DNA of 64,000 nt from Alisma plantago-aquatica. Lineage: Eukaryota > Streptophyta > Magnoliopsida > Alismatales > Alismataceae. The translations under genes and the position numbers were made by a program. The notes under the pieces were generated by a model, which saw only the letters and a program-made list of their open reading frames with translations, had not been told where the DNA came from and made no database searches. Location of the stretch: NCBI GenBank assembly GCA_963693085.1, contig OY856410.1:565908406-565972405 (forward strand), written 5' to 3'. Position 1 is the stretch's first letter; every line of letters starts with the position of its first letter. This document shows positions 36,201-47,293 of this stretch, piece by piece.

Positions 36201-37867
36201 AGCTTATCAGCAACCATAGCTGACACAAGACAGGTGGGCAGAATCTTTCTTTCACCTTGAAAGATCCATGTGTTGCTTTCATCAGCAAACACAACCAACT
36301 TGGACTCACAATCCAAGACAACTCTATACCTTTCTAAGGTATCCATCCCAAGGATTATATCAAACCCCTGCATATCAAGTGGTATAAGGTCCACTTGAAT
36401 GCGATGGTCAGAAAAGAAAAGGATGCAGGGAGAACATACCTCCTGCAAAACGGCAGACCCACTCAACGGAGTCTCTAACAACAAACTATCTGCTCTATGA
36501 CTAACAGTCATATTGCAGTTACGAATCACTTCACGAGTGATGAAAGAGTGCGTAGCACCCGGATCAATCAGAACAGATATATTACAGGATATAGACATAT
36601 CAGAATATAAAAGTTTCATCTGACCTGCCACTACCCGTGGATTGACAACTGCCTCAGGTGGGTTCATAGCATAGAACCTCGCAGTCGCCTGGTGTTGAGG
36701 TGGTGCTGATGATCCAGCTTGAGACGCTTGTCCACGTCCTCGAGCTGCTCCTTGATGTTGTCTATTCTGAGATCCCTGTTGATTCTGTCTCGGAGGTTGT
36801 TGTGTCACACCGACAGGCCTAGAACGGCAATCCTTCATCAAGTGTCCCACCTTACCACAGTTGTAGCAACTCTTCTCCTGTTGTTGTGGTCTGGGTGGTC
36901 CAGTAACTGACACTGATGCAGAACTGTGTGTCCCTTGAAGCGGTTGACTCCGTCCTCTACCTCTACTTGGTGTCCATTGAGTTTGAAAACTCGATCTGGG
37001 TGGTGGAGGGTTAGGTGCAGAGAATCTAGGTTTCTTGGAATCCCTAGATGAAGAACCCTGGAACTGTGGATATCTTTTATGGGTTTGTCTTTTCTCAACC
37101 ACAGATCTCTCTATCCTTCGGACTGACTCAACGAAGGTAGAGAATCTCTCTCTGTTTTCTAAGGCAGACACAGGGGTTGACAGATCGGAATTCAAACCCT
37201 TTTCAAATCTTCTGATTCTTTCCTCATCTGTAGCAGCCATATGCGGACAAAACCGCAACAGCTCCATGAACTTAGCTTCATACTCGCTAATGTTCATCAT
37301 ACCCTGCCTTAGTTTCTCAAACTGAGAAATCTTCTCATCTAGGAAGGTCTTTGGAAAATATCTATTGATAAATTCCCGACGAAACTCTTCCCATGAGAAC
37401 TCTACTCCAGGTCTCTTCTGCTCTTCCATGTTCCACCAGTGACCAGCACTGCCTTTGAGAAGATAGACAGCATGTCTAACCTTCTCAGCTTCCGGAATCA
37501 TAAGAATCCTGAAAGCCTTCTCCAACTCTGTCAACCATAAGTCAGCATCTGCTGGGTCGGCAGTTCCGAAGTACTCGGTAGCTCCGACACGACGAAGTCG
37601 TTCGAATGTCTTACCAATACCTTGTACTTCAGGCTGGACAGGTGCCCTAGGTGTAGGAATGGGCATCCTATCGGTTATATGTGTCATGGCAGTCATGAAC
37701 TGCCCGAACATCGTCTGTACAGCTGGATCACTCATGTCAGCTGGGTCGAACTGGGGTGGCTCTCTTGGCGACTCAGGTGCAGGTTGTTCTATTCTCGGAA
37801 CTCTTGCACCGCCTCGAGGTGCACTATCACTACTCTCTGCCACGTGCTCATCACGATGTTCTGACAT
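33212..37867 (-). CDS. Ty3-gypsy Gag-Pol polyprotein (Tekay-type), intact
   Basis: This 1551-residue frame builds the particle, copies the RNA and inserts the DNA. Visible in order: retrotransposon gag (about 90-260); CCHC knuckle [14 protein letters not shown] (334-347); protease [10 protein letters not shown] (433-442), with DPG where DSG/DTG is classical; reverse transcriptase with CIDYRQLN and FIDD (768-771); RNase H with Asp917, Glu954 and Asp979; integrase HHCC finger (His1136, His1144, Cys1174, Cys1177) and a D-D-35-E triad (Asp1207, Asp1268, Glu1304); GPY/F-like block (about 1434-1451); and a chromodomain-like tail (about 1502-1548, [14 protein letters not shown]). The family uses this tail to target chromatin. 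The start methionine lies 115 bp after the primer-binding site. There are no stops or frameshifts. Confidence 0.97.
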   Translation of the reverse strand: MSEHRDEHVAESSDSAPRGGARVPRIEQPAPESPREPPQFDPADMSDPAVQTMFGQFMTAMTHITDRMPIPTPRAPVQPEVQGIGKTFERLRRVGATEYFGTADPADADLWLTELEKAFRILMIPEAEKVRHAVYLLKGSAGHWWNMEEQKRPGVEFSWEEFRREFINRYFPKTFLDEKISQFEKLRQGMMNISEYEAKFMELLRFCPHMAATDEERIRRFEKGLNSDLSTPVSALENRERFSTFVESVRRIERSVVEKRQTHKRYPQFQGSSSRDSKKPRFSAPNPPPPRSSFQTQWTPSRGRGRSQPLQGTHSSASVSVTGPPRPQQQEKSCYNCGKVGHLMKDCRSRPVGVTQQPPRQNQQGSQNRQHQGAARGRGQASQAGSSAPPQHQATARFYAMNPPEAVVNPRVVAGQMKLLYSDMSISCNISVLIDPGATHSFITREVIRNCNMTVSHRADSLLLETPLSGSAVLQEVCSPCILFFSDHRIQVDLIPLDMQGFDIILGMDTLERYRVVLDCESKLVVFADESNTWIFQGERKILPTCLVSAMVADKLLRQGCYAFLAHVVDVTKESSNPAEVPIVREFEDVFPEELPGIPPPREIDFEINLIPDTKPIAQTPYRMAPAEMAELKKQLQELLERGFIRPSTSPWGAPVLFVKKKDGSMRLCIDYRQLNKVTIKNRYPLPRIDDLFDQLRGATVFSKIDLRSGYHQLRIKDSDISKSAFRTRYGHYEFTVMSFGLTNAPAAFMELMNRVFRPFLDQCVVVFIDDILIYSKDAQQHEQHLRQALTLLREHKLYAKFSKCEFWLPEVSFLGHIISASGIRVDPTKVESVLQWEQPKTSTEIRSFLGLAGYYRRFIKNFSSIALPLTKLTRKDVPFSWSDKCQQSFQLLKERLTSAPVLVLPEQGKGYIVFCDASKNGLGCVLMQDKQVISFASRQLKKHEENYPTHDLELAAVVHALKIWRHYLYGETFQIFTDHKNLKYIFSQHELNMRQRRWMELIKDYDCTIDYHPGKANVVADALSRKSATSTMNRAQLNSLVCSRRDMLISLRQDNVQLKVSLLAGLLAEMHIKPTLREQIKEAQLDDAAVQHIRSEYGNEKQDGFHDSKDQVACYNGKMIVPDVDNLRKLVLEEAHSSMYAMHPGSTKMYRNLKDLYWWPGMKKDVAEFVLRCPVCQQVKAEHQKPAGTMQPLPISQWKWDHVTMDFVVGLPRTSKGHDSIWVIVDRLTKTAHFLPVKTTYSAERLSELYVQEIVRLHGVPVTIVSDRGPQFTSRFWEQLHSALGTKLRFSTAFHPQTDGQSERTIQTLEDLLRACVLQFTGSWDLHLSLIEFAYNNSYQHSIDMAPYEALYGRRCRSPLCWFETGEHQLLGPDLVQQTTEKIKVIQHKIKTAQDRQKSYADKRRRPLEFQIGDKVYLKVSPWKGVLRFGRKGKLAPRYMGPYPIIERIGKVAYKLELPPELQRLHPVFHISMLKKCHPDTESVLQPMEVELNDDISYEEGPVSILDKRIKKLKKKDISLVKVLWNHRGIEEATWELEDEMRRKYPTLFS

Positions 37868-37982
37868 TCTTATGTATCTTCTTCTCCTGAGGAGCAGAAG
37901 ATTCTATTAGATAAGGAAGGATTACTAAAGGTAGACTCGACATCCTAAGTCCTATGCCTCTGTAGACTCAACTGAACCTGGA

Positions 37983-37994
37983 GCTCTGATACCA
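37983..37994 (-). other. Primer-binding site of element E (tRNA-iMet)
   Basis: In element sense, TGGTATCAGAGC lies five bases after the 5' LTR. It is complementary to the 3' end of plant initiator tRNA-Met. Confidence 0.93.
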
Positions 37995-40442
37995 CTAATT
38001 GTGGGCTCTGATCTCCAAACCATGACATAAACACGATTAAAACTTAGCGGAAGCGAATCGGTAATTAGCGGAAGACAAAAATCACGGAAAATTAAAACTT
38101 TTCGAGATAAGAACTTGTATCCATAAAAACTCCTTTCATAAAGAGAGGTAACTGTTTACATCTCAGGATAATTACTTCTTGAGTAATTATATACATTCAA
38201 GATACAAAATCTCAAGATCACATAACACAAGACTCCAAGACCTGAGAGTACAGAGGACACATAGGACTGACTCTAACTACACCACATGGCAGGACAAATC
38301 TCCACCTGAGATTACTGCTGCCCCTGGTGCTGCTGCTGAGATTGATCACTTGTAGGATGGTTTCTTCGTCTCCGACGTCCACCTAAAAAGTTGAAGTCTA
38401 CGGGGTGAGACAATTATACATAATTGTCCCAGCGAGAGTTATAACTCTTCGCCAGAAGCTTTATTATAACATCAAAGATTATTTTAAACAGTAAAGCCTT
38501 CAAAGCATTCTATGACAGTTGCAGATATAACAAGATCTCTACAAATTAGGAGATATGGAGAATATCAACATTATTGCAATGTAACATCAATCAACTGACT
38601 TGGAGTCATCTCTAACAAGTTATACTACATGGTTGATTATGTTTTACAAACAACATTATGCCCTGTGGAGATGAGGCTTACCACTCATACTCCAACTGAT
38701 CGCTGAGAAGCCGCATCAGTATCATACATAGGTCATTAAGAGAGCCGGATTCTCATGACCTTCATCTTCCTCAGTCAGTAAGAGGATCACTTGTAGGACA
38801 TCTTGTGTCTCTACTACTATAGCTCACCAGGGTAAACTGGTCCTTCGCTATTCTAGAGTCACAGTGGCGTTCTGTACTCTCTTCGTCATCAGGAGGTTTC
38901 ATATTTACCTACCACTGATACGGATATCTGTGCTTTCTTCGTCATCAGGAGGTTTCATGTTTACCTACCAATGATACGGTATGGAACTATAGTGAAGGAT
39001 GGATGGATTCCACATCTACATCACTTTCCTACACTAGGATGTAAGGTTCTACACATCCATGTACCCCACATACTCAAAAGTATGTGCTCCAGGAGTTCCC
39101 TATGGAAAACCTGTTTCACCATCACTTAATTTCTGACAATGATGGATCTATGATCAGGGCTCTACATTATACTTGATTAGTTAGGTACATTCAGTATTCT
39201 TTAACAGCATACATTGTTCTTCAAACAATAACAGTAGCATAGCAGCTATAAAAGAAGAATACTAAATGTAACAGGCCTAACTCATATCAATCATCATTTC
39301 TCATTATCCTCATCACAAGTCATCTCTAAAGCATGACCTTGATGGTATTCATGGCTCTCATAGCCCATTATCAGCATAGGATGCCACTAGCAAGGCATCA
39401 GATTACATTACTTATTCATAAGGCTACAACATGCCTTCAATGAATATAACATCAACATCCATACCTGGATATAATTACCTTCATATCAGAACCTGCATGA
39501 TTAATACATCTGATAAAGGTAATATAACAATAAGGAATGTACTTCCTACTCTTGTCATAAGAGTTAAATCTTTAATTTAAATCAAATAGAGTTTATTGCT
39601 CAAAAGCATGCCATTACCCTTGAATTAGGGTTTACTATTCATATTACATGTCATCACCCTTGAATTAGGGTTTACTTATTCACATTACAGGTGAATTAAA
39701 CTCATAACATCATCATGTATGAGTAACACCTTCATTGATGCTCTTGGATTAGTTAAAGGTTCATCATTTATCATAATTAGGGTTTCTATGATCTCACACA
39801 GGTGGATCATACCCTAATTATGCTCATTTCTGTGTATTGGGGATGCTTCAATTGAGTTTCCATTTAAAAGAGGTACTTTCTCTCTCTAGAAGTACTTTCT
39901 CTCTCTAGAAGTACTTTCTCTCTCATCATAAGGTTAGGTGATATCAACATCACTCTAAAACAGGTTGGGTTGAGTCATCATAGGCTATCATAGCCAAAAA
40001 CATCACCATTAAGTGATTAGAGTTACTTTCTCTCTCTAGGGTACTTTCTCTCTCTAGAGTACTCTCTCTTTCATCATACTAATGGTTGATGATAACATTA
40101 GACTAGATCAGGTTAGATAGAGTCATTATAACTAAAAACATCATTCTCATGTAATTAGGGTTTGAATTGAGTAAAGTATAACTCAATTGACCCTTCAGGG
40201 GTATCTTGGTAATTCACCCCATTGATCATCATCATAGTCAAAAATCTTAATCAAATAACTCCTTACTATCTTAGATTATCATTAGTGTTTGATTTGAGCA
40301 ACATTGAACCATCACATGATTGAATTCGGTTGAAAGTGTTGACCGATTGCTCACTTTGACCTTTCAAGTCCATGAGCCCCTTTCTAGCTCCAAGACCGTG
40401 AGCCTCCTCATGGGCTTGAGATCGTGAGCCCCCTCACGATCA

Positions 40443-40728
40443 TGAGGTCGTGAGCCACCTCACGGTCTTGAGGTCGTGAGCCACCTCACGGTCTTGAGGT
40501 CGTGAGCCACCTCACGGTCTTGAGGTCGTGAGCTACCTCACGGTCTTGAGGTCGTGAGCCACCTCACGGTCTTGAGGTCGTGAGCCACCTCACGGTCTTG
40601 AGGTCGTGAGCCACCTCACGGTCTTGAGGTCGTGAGCTACCTCACGGTCTTGAGGTCGTGAGCTACCTCACGGTCTTGAGGTCGTGAGCCACCTCACGGT
40701 CTTGAGGTCGTGAGCCCCCTCACGGTCT
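40443..40728. repeat. Eleven 26-bp repeats, 5' LTR of E
   Basis: Same unit, copy number and variant order as the 3' LTR array, as expected for LTRs copied from one template. Confidence 0.93.
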
Positions 40729-42260
40729 CAACCGCAAGGTCCTTCAACAAAGGTTCAACAAATCAAACGATGATGTCAACCGATGTTGAAGCCTTCAAAA
40801 GGTCCAATAACTGTTGACCACCTAAGGATTTAGTTAATTAAGGTTATGCTTAACCAAATGGTCATTCAATTGACCCTCAATTGTTGACCAATTAGGATTG
40901 AAATCGATTCAATTAAGGTCTATCAATGTTCACCCATCAACACTCAACAATGTGTATCAACACAAGGTTGAACCCTTCAATTGAGCTCCAATTGGGCCCA
41001 AACTTGGCTCAAACGGTCTTGAGGTCATGTGGGTCGACCCCACATGGTCTTGAGATCGTTTGCCCAAGATTTCATAAAAATCTAAGGTGATTTGATAGAG
41101 GTTGAACCCTGATTGGTCACAAAATCAGAATTTTGATTAAATTGATAACTTATTTGCAATTGGTGTTCAATTGGTCAAATTACTCAACCCTAGACCTTCA
41201 AATGGTCTTGGGTGATTGTCCTCACGGTCTTGAGGTCATGTGGGTGGACCCCACATGGTCTTGAGACCGTTTAGGTCAATCAACCCTAAAAACCCTAATT
41301 AGATCACCATAATTTCAGTACTGATTTTATCTAGGGTTAGCCCTAGTATTCACCCTTCAACTCTTAGCCCGTTTGGAATTAGACCATCAAACTTGGTGAG
41401 TTGTTAATTAACATAATTTTGAACAGTAATCTCATGGGGTCAACGCTTAGTCAACGACCTTTCACGGTCTTGAGACCGTTTGCCCAAAAAGGCAATTTCA
41501 GACCGTTTGAAAATCAGCAATTAATTCATTTAAAGTTGTGACTTAAAAAGGTCATATCTCCCGATTCCTTTGGAGTTAGTCTCCCAAATTTTGAGGGTAT
41601 TTAGCCTATATAATTAGAAACAAGTTTCTTATATGGTCCACGCTCGGTCAACAGGGCCAATCGGTCTTGAGACCGAGAGCCCTCTCACGGTCTCGAGACC
41701 GCGAGGCTCTCTCACGGTCTTGAGGTCGTGAGAGCAAACTGTTAGGACCGTTTAGGGAAAAGAAAAGCGGTGGGTTTTTCTTGGAAAACACGCCTTCATC
41801 ATCTAGCTCAAGAACAGTACAGATATCCCACGGGTTTGTTTGCAAAATAGCAGGGAAAAGTAGGGAAATACTAGGAGCTATCATTAACTCGCATATAAAG
41901 ATGAACATAGTAAAGCATAGGTTTAGAGTTATAAAACCCGCCTAAAGCTTGTTTCTTGAGCTCCAAGCTTTCAAGCTCCAAGCTCTAATGGCGTCCTTGA
42001 GTTCCCACAGGTTGGCCAAGGTGAAAACTCCAAGGAAGGATGAAAAGAGACGGCTAGAAAGATAGGGTTTCGAGAATTAGCCATGAAGATGACCTTGAAT
42101 TCGAATTCTAACCATGAAATTAGGCAAGAAGAGGGGTTTAAACCTACCTTGCACCCCTTGTTCGTCCTCCTTAGCTCCAAGGCAGTCCTTGGTCGTCTTT
42201 GGTGAAATGAAACAGTAAGGGAACGAAGGTTAAGTTCCCTTGCAACTAAGGAAAGGAGGG

Positions 42261-42270
42261 CTTATATACT
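42261..42270 (-). promoter_or_regulatory. TATA box, probable promoter of element E
   Basis: The minus strand reads AGTATATAAG in a GC-richer setting (CCCCA before, CCCTCC after). Transcription would start near 42235. Confidence 0.7.
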
Positions 42271-42963
42271 TGGGGTAGGATTTTCAACATTAGCTCATAA
42301 GTTTCCCTTAATTCCAACTAAGTCCTTCCTTCATTACTTGCTCGTCCCTTCCTCTTTATTCTAAGGACAAACCTTATCTTAAGTTATAGAAAAGAAGGCA
42401 AGGAAGGACAATCTAATAATAAAGTTCATACTTAAAGGGATATTGCACATATACCCTGATTATTCAATCACAGAGCCTATTTCTTAACTTGATAACTCAA
42501 TTGAGGTGAATTCCTCATCATTTCTTCTCTAAATGATGGCAAGAGTCTAACAAGATACTTTAGATAACATTCTTTACAAATTGCTTCCCATTATTTGGGT
42601 AAATTGCATTTTACCCCAAATTAGGGTTTCAAGTACCGGGATTGCTTCCACAGCTGCACCTTGGTGCTCAAGCTTGGGAAATCCCTCAAACTTTACCAAA
42701 ATGTTTCTCATGATGTCTCAACATCAGAGGAACACCTCATCATGTGCAAATTGCAGGTTAACCCTTCTAAATGGGTAAATTGCACATAGGTCCCTGTATT
42801 ACAAAACAGTGCTACAACTTTATATAAAAAGGAGCAAAAACTGAAATATACATTTCTGAGAAGCTTAATTACATGCTCAGAGTTAATCACAAAGATTTAA
42901 TTAAATATTTAGGCAAAACACCTAGGGTTAGCTCATAACCCAGGTCAGGGATGTTACACATAT

Positions 42964-43297
42964 ATAATCAACAACTGATAATTCAATATCTATGTAGTTT
43001 AGAGCAACATTCTTATGCAAGTATATCAGCTATAATTTGATAAAGCAGCATGTCACTATTCAATAAAGAATTGAATAACACAGATAACATTTATGCATCT
43101 AGAACATGCTAAGTAGGATAACAACAACCAGTGATTCTCGTTTTTCAAACTTATGCAAATACGCTACTCGTCTGGTTACGTCCATACTCTTTTCACAAAA
43201 TGTTGGGATCTCAATCCCTCATTTCAACACTGGGAATTTTCATCCCTTCACGAGTTCAATACCATATCCATGTGATCCTGGATATTCAAACCCTTAG
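42964..43297 (-). repeat. LTR B, segment 2
   Basis: A 334-bp piece of LTR B between the insertions of E and F. It continues the reverse-complement match to LTR C (about 63000-63320). Confidence 0.75.
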
Positions 43298-44113
43298 TGT
43301 TGGATCAATGGGCTCTAGAAGGGGGGGTTGAATAGAGCTTCACAAACTTCACAAAAGTGATTAGACCACCAAATTATATTAAGTGCAGAACTTAATTCAA
43401 AACAGCAATTTGATGTCCTAAACTAGCATACAAAGCAAGGATAAGAGACAAGGAAAGCATGCACTTGGACAGGTGGTTTAGAGTGGTTCCATGTCCTAAA
43501 CTTAGGAGCACTGTCAGTCCACTACCTAGAGTTGGTTAGGCTCTAGGATTTGTAACTTGGTTCTCTTATATATATCACACAATAAGATTACAAGCTACAA
43601 CTACCAACCATCCAAGGACTTATATATCAAGCCAAGATCTTCAACCTCACCAAGGACTTACCCACCAAGCAAGTAGTCTTCAGCCTTCTTCAAAGGACTT
43701 ACCTACTCTTGCTCTAGTCTTCGGCCTTGCAGGAATTACCCATCTTGCTTGAGCTTTGCCTTGCACCTCTCCTTCACTTGGAGAGCTTTAGCACCTTCCT
43801 CCTTCACTCGGAGGCCTGGAGCAGCTAGCCTTCTTCTCCTTCACTTGGGGAAGAACAGCAACCTTCTTCTCTTTCACTCGGAGAAGAAACTTCAATCAAT
43901 CTTCATAGAGAATGGAGGTGGGAGAATGAAGATGGAGAGCTTTACAATGAATAAATGGTAGCTCTCTTACAAAGGGATCCTAACTCACTCTTACTCACGT
44001 TTTTGCATTGAAGGTAGAGAGAGAAAGGGGGCTCAAAGGTTGGAAACCACTCAACTAAGGCTAGGACCAAGCATATGTGAATGAGCAACCTTGGAATGAA
44101 GTCCAAGAGGTCC

Positions 44114-44121
44114 TATTTATA
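44114..44121 (-). promoter_or_regulatory. TATA box in the 3' LTR of F
   Basis: The minus strand reads TATAAATA within CTATAAATAGG, about 690 bp into the LTR. Confidence 0.7.
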
Positions 44122-44257
44122 GTTGAGGGTGTCCCTTTGAGGTTGGGTGAGTTAAGTGGCACAAACTAGCCATTTTACAACTTGCAACGGATCTATTTTG
44201 AGTCCCACCAACTCCTCCAACGGTTGGAATTGCTTTTTCTGCATTCCAGTACAGTCC

Positions 44258-44480
44258 GATCGGCCGAGTTTCAATAAAGGCAACTCGGCCGACACACTAG
44301 GTGACAAAACCAACAGGGAATCTGTCGGCCGAGTTTCCAGGGGGAAACTCGACCGATCAGTCATCCTTTGGTTTTGACTGACCAGTGGATCGGCCGAGTT
44401 TCCTGGCATTGAAACTCGGCCGACAGCCCAGAAAATTCCTCAATACATGGATCGGCCGAGTTTGTAATTCGGCCGACCAA
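44258..44480. repeat. Four CGGCCGAG hairpins, 3' LTR of F
   Basis: Four inverted pairs of the form TCGGCCGAGTTT(C) and (G)AAACTCGGCCGA with loops of a few to about 15 bases. Some arms have single changes (for example CTCGACCGA near 44348, TTCGGCCGA near 44468). Confidence 0.85.
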
Positions 44481-44805
44481 ATCCCTGTTAAGGGGTATTT
44501 TGGAATTTCCAAAAACTGTATAAATGATGGATTTTTGAGTTCCAATCATTTTATCCATCTTAGATACAATGCAAAACATGAATTTAAGTGATTACAAAAA
44601 TTGCTCTAAGCCTCTAAGGGCTATATTACAAAGCGGGTGAAAGTCACATGTTTTGCATGTGCCGGGAGAGTAGCTTTGAGTGAATTTTGATTCTTTTCTT
44701 GTATCTAATGTCTGCAATGATCTCAATTAGAAATGTTAGATACATATGAGTGGAATGGTTAAGTCATTATCAAAATATGGGCAATATGCGACACCTAGGT
44801 CAACA

Positions 44806-44819
44806 TTCTCCCCCTTTTT
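44806..44819 (-). other. Polypurine tract of element F
   Basis: In element sense, AAAAAGGGGGAGAA abuts the 3' LTR start TGTTGACC. Confidence 0.9.
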
Positions 44820-44919
44820 GACAATGACAAACCATTCCTCAACATATTGAAAAGAATATGAAAATTATACCTTTACTTAGAGAATTGCAAGGGGATGCAA
44901 ATATGATCAGTCTTGTAAT

Positions 44920-44929
44920 GCTCCCCCTC
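44920..44929 (-). other. Additional purine tract in element F
   Basis: In element sense, GAGGGGGAGC, about 110 bp upstream of the main tract. Repeated tracts in this region are characteristic of Sireviruses. Confidence 0.6.
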
Positions 44930-45091
44930 AATTCATGCTTACTCATCCCTGCATTGTTAGTTAACACACAAACAGCCATAGCATATATATATTGTATGAT
45001 TCTAGCCAAGTCAAGATATATAAGTTTTAAAGACAAGAAAAGAACCATACAAGCACTAAAAGCAATATGATGGCAATATGATTGAGGTATA

Positions 45092-45108
45092 TTTCTCCCC
45101 CTTTGTCA
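45092..45108 (-). other. Third polypurine-like tract in element F
   Basis: In element sense, ATGACAAAGGGGGAGAAA, nearly a copy of the functional tract, 290 bp from the LTR. From 45110 to 45428 only non-coding sequence downstream of ORF3 is seen. Confidence 0.65.
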
Positions 45109-45428
45109 TCTCAAAAAGGCAGGGGGGTAGAAGAGCATACAAACCAGGTCTTCTCCAAAACACTCAATCAAACATAGCATAGGAAGACAGAGAAGCACAA
45201 AGATAATTCATGAAAACAACCAACTGTCATTCATCAAAATATGGATTACATGATAAGATAAGTCATACAAAATGTATCCAAAACATAAAACCAAAAGCTA
45301 CAAGGACAAGCGGAAAAGCCATAGTACATCTCAGATAATGTGCCTAATATAGATGATACAAACATAGTCCCTAAAGAAAATGACATGGTCATGCGAGACT
45401 ACACTAGACACATCTACTCTAAGCTATA

Positions 45429-47177
45429 CTAATCTATGTCGACGTCATCAACAGCAGCATCCATGTCCTCATCGGGCTGGTAGTCCTCGTCTCCATCAGA
45501 AGGAGGGGCATCAGCCGGTGTAGCCTGTTCATCAGCAGCATCATCATCGTCAGCATCCGTATCAGCATCTGTCGCAGTCGCCTCATCTGACTCGGCATCG
45601 TCCTGATCTGGCATATCCTCGTCTGTAGGACCAAAAGCCCGTCCAGGCCATCTCGCGCTCTGCTCAGCCCAAGACATGCCCAGAGCATGGAGCTCATAAG
45701 CTATCTCAATGGGAGGAGCAGTCGAGGTGTACTGGGCCAGTAGCTCGGACAAGCGTCCACCTGGAAGCGCCAACACCAGGGAAGGGTGAGAGTATCCACC
45801 TGCAGAGTGGTCAGCGGAAGCAGAGGGTGGTGGAGGTGGATAGAACTGACTATACGCATAAGAAGCGTAGTCGTCACCGGGGTAGGGCTGGTAGGTGGGG
45901 TAGGGCTGCGGGCAGGAGAGAGACATGGATGACATGACATGACAGAGATCCTCATGAAGATGGTGTTGGACCTGCATGTTGTAGGCTTGCTGGTGCATGA
46001 GATACCCCATGAGGGCCTCATTGGAAACATGAAAATCGGCAAAAGCCGGGTGTGGAGGAGGTTGGAAAGATGGCTCAGGAGGTGGTGGTGCAGCTGATGA
46101 TGGTGGAGGAGGAGGTGCATCCGATGATGATGGAGGTTGTGGTGGTGGTGGAGCAGAAGAAGATGATGCACCAGATGTAGGGACACTCTTCTGGAGAGTG
46201 GTCTCACTGATGTAAACCCCTTTTCGATCAGGTCGGTAGAGATAATCGGTGAAAAGAGATTTACCAGTGGCAAACTGGAAAAGTCCACAGATTAGGGCAG
46301 GATAAGGAAGATGGGTGCCCTTCGTGTTCTTTCCAGAATCAAAACATGTCATATGGTGCAGGATATACCGTGCCCATTTGACTCCATGATTGTTCAAGAG
46401 GAGATACATCATCATGGCAGTGTTCTCGGCTATGTCCGTTTGGTTTTTCTTTGGGTGAACATTGCAACTAAGAACAAACGCCAACACACGGCGAGGGGAG
46501 GACAGAGCAGAAGAAGGCAGGGTGCCCTTCTTTCTATAAGGAAACTCGGGAAGCTTGAGGAATTTGTGAATATCCGACAAGTCTATCTCGAGTGCCTTAT
46601 AGATGTCCTCGGGACGCAAAAGATCGAAATAATCGGGATATGAGGTGGTCCAAGACGCCGGGCCGACGTTGCCATTAAGGTAAAGATTAAAGGATCGCTC
46701 GGTGATATGAAACGGTTGTCCGGCGATCATAGAGGTTAAGACAATCGAGGTATCCGAGGGAGGAACCAAAGTGTCGTAATTCCACCGCAAGTTTGCGTAG
46801 AATTGGCGGACAGCCTTGGTGCTATACTTGAGATTGTGAAATTTTGGATCCTCGATGCTAAAGGCATCAAGATGGTGTGTGCGAAACACTTGACTCGCCT
46901 CAAAAAGATCGGCGTGAAAACAATGCGGTTGATAAAGAGCACGAAAAGGAAAAGGAGATCGAGGGAGAAGCTCTTTATACCGTGCAACCGCGGTATTGTC
47001 CACGAAAGAGAGGTTGTCAAAGGACATATACCTCGGAGCTAGAGGAACCGAAGGAGCAGGAGCGGGAACGGCGCGTTTCCGACGTTGCGACCTCATCGGA
47101 GAAGAAACGGAGAGAAGGGCGCCGATCCACACGGAGAAAAACGTAGCAACGGAACCGTACAAGCAGCTAGGGCACAC
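45429..47177 (-). CDS. Third ORF of the Sirevirus, in the envelope position
   Basis: The frame has 582 codons; an alternative start at codon 28 (47096, MRSQRRKR) gives 555. It lies after pol in the same orientation. The first 300 or so residues look globular (YMSFDNLSFVDNTAVARYKE; FHITERSFNLYLNG; WARYILHHMTCFDSG) and resemble, from memory, the domain catalogued as a putative plant transposon protein, widespread in plant retroelement ORFs. A proline/serine-rich stretch (about 335-380) and a helical segment (about 385-425) follow, with a strongly acidic tail (about 525-582). I see no convincing transmembrane segment or signal peptide other than a short hydrophobic stretch before codon 28, so an envelope role is not supported. 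Function is unknown. An upstream TATA-palindrome module may drive it. Confidence 0.75.
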   Translation of the reverse strand: MCPSCLYGSVATFFSVWIGALLSVSSPMRSQRRKRAVPAPAPSVPLAPRYMSFDNLSFVDNTAVARYKELLPRSPFPFRALYQPHCFHADLFEASQVFRTHHLDAFSIEDPKFHNLKYSTKAVRQFYANLRWNYDTLVPPSDTSIVLTSMIAGQPFHITERSFNLYLNGNVGPASWTTSYPDYFDLLRPEDIYKALEIDLSDIHKFLKLPEFPYRKKGTLPSSALSSPRRVLAFVLSCNVHPKKNQTDIAENTAMMMYLLLNNHGVKWARYILHHMTCFDSGKNTKGTHLPYPALICGLFQFATGKSLFTDYLYRPDRKGVYISETTLQKSVPTSGASSSSAPPPPQPPSSSDAPPPPPSSAAPPPPEPSFQPPPHPAFADFHVSNEALMGYLMHQQAYNMQVQHHLHEDLCHVMSSMSLSCPQPYPTYQPYPGDDYASYAYSQFYPPPPPSASADHSAGGYSHPSLVLALPGGRLSELLAQYTSTAPPIEIAYELHALGMSWAEQSARWPGRAFGPTDEDMPDQDDAESDEATATDADTDADDDDAADEQATPADAPPSDGDEDYQPDEDMDAAVDDVDID

Positions 47178-47293
47178 AAGGGGGCCGTTTTGGGGGCAAG
47201 AACGGCCGGAGAGAGGGAGGAAAAGACCAGGAGAGGAGGAGTCGGGCTTGGGCGGCTAGGGTTCGGTCGACTTTGCTCTAGTTGAGAGGGAGC

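Larger units (their letters stand above)
28223..42958 (-). mobile_element. Element E: intact Tekay/Del-type Ty3-gypsy retrotransposon, 14.7 kb
   Basis: Every structural part is present: target duplication CATAT (28218-28222 and 42959-42963), two LTRs of 4940 and 4959 bp, a primer-binding site for initiator tRNA-Met, one uninterrupted gag-pol frame and a polypurine tract. I count about ten substitutions plus one 19-bp indel between the LTRs, roughly 0.2%. At the 1.3e-8 substitution rate often used for grasses this suggests under 0.1 million years, an estimate only. The element landed inside LTR B, a related LTR. A C-terminal chromodomain-like region and very long LTRs place it with Tekay/Del chromoviruses. 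Confidence 0.95.
38000..42958 (-). repeat. Element E 5' LTR (4959 bp)
   Basis: Near-identical to the 3' LTR with one extra 19-bp unit. In element sense the promoter lies about 690 bp in, so about 4.2 kb of the LTR is downstream of the probable transcription start and forms an exceptionally long leader. That leader contains the 26-bp array and the near-palindromes spaced about 200 bp apart. Confidence 0.95.
43298..44805 (-). repeat. Element F 3' LTR (1508 bp)
   Basis: Plus-strand ends are TGTTGGATCA and GGTCAACA. It contains the CGGCCGAG hairpin array (44258-44480) and a TATA box (44114-44121). Confidence 0.95.

Noticed and set aside
35957..37910. Several plus-strand frames of 60-100 codons opposite gag-pol of element E
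   Set aside because: Antisense shadows of the intact polyprotein.
43749..43961. 70-codon frame repeated identically at 53342-53554
   Set aside because: Part of the LTR pair of element F. Identity reflects recent LTR duplication, not selection, and no family is recognised.
45434..45697. Met/Leu/Arg-rich frames overlapping ORF3
   Set aside because: Alternative-frame shadows of the GAT/GAC-rich acidic tail of ORF3.
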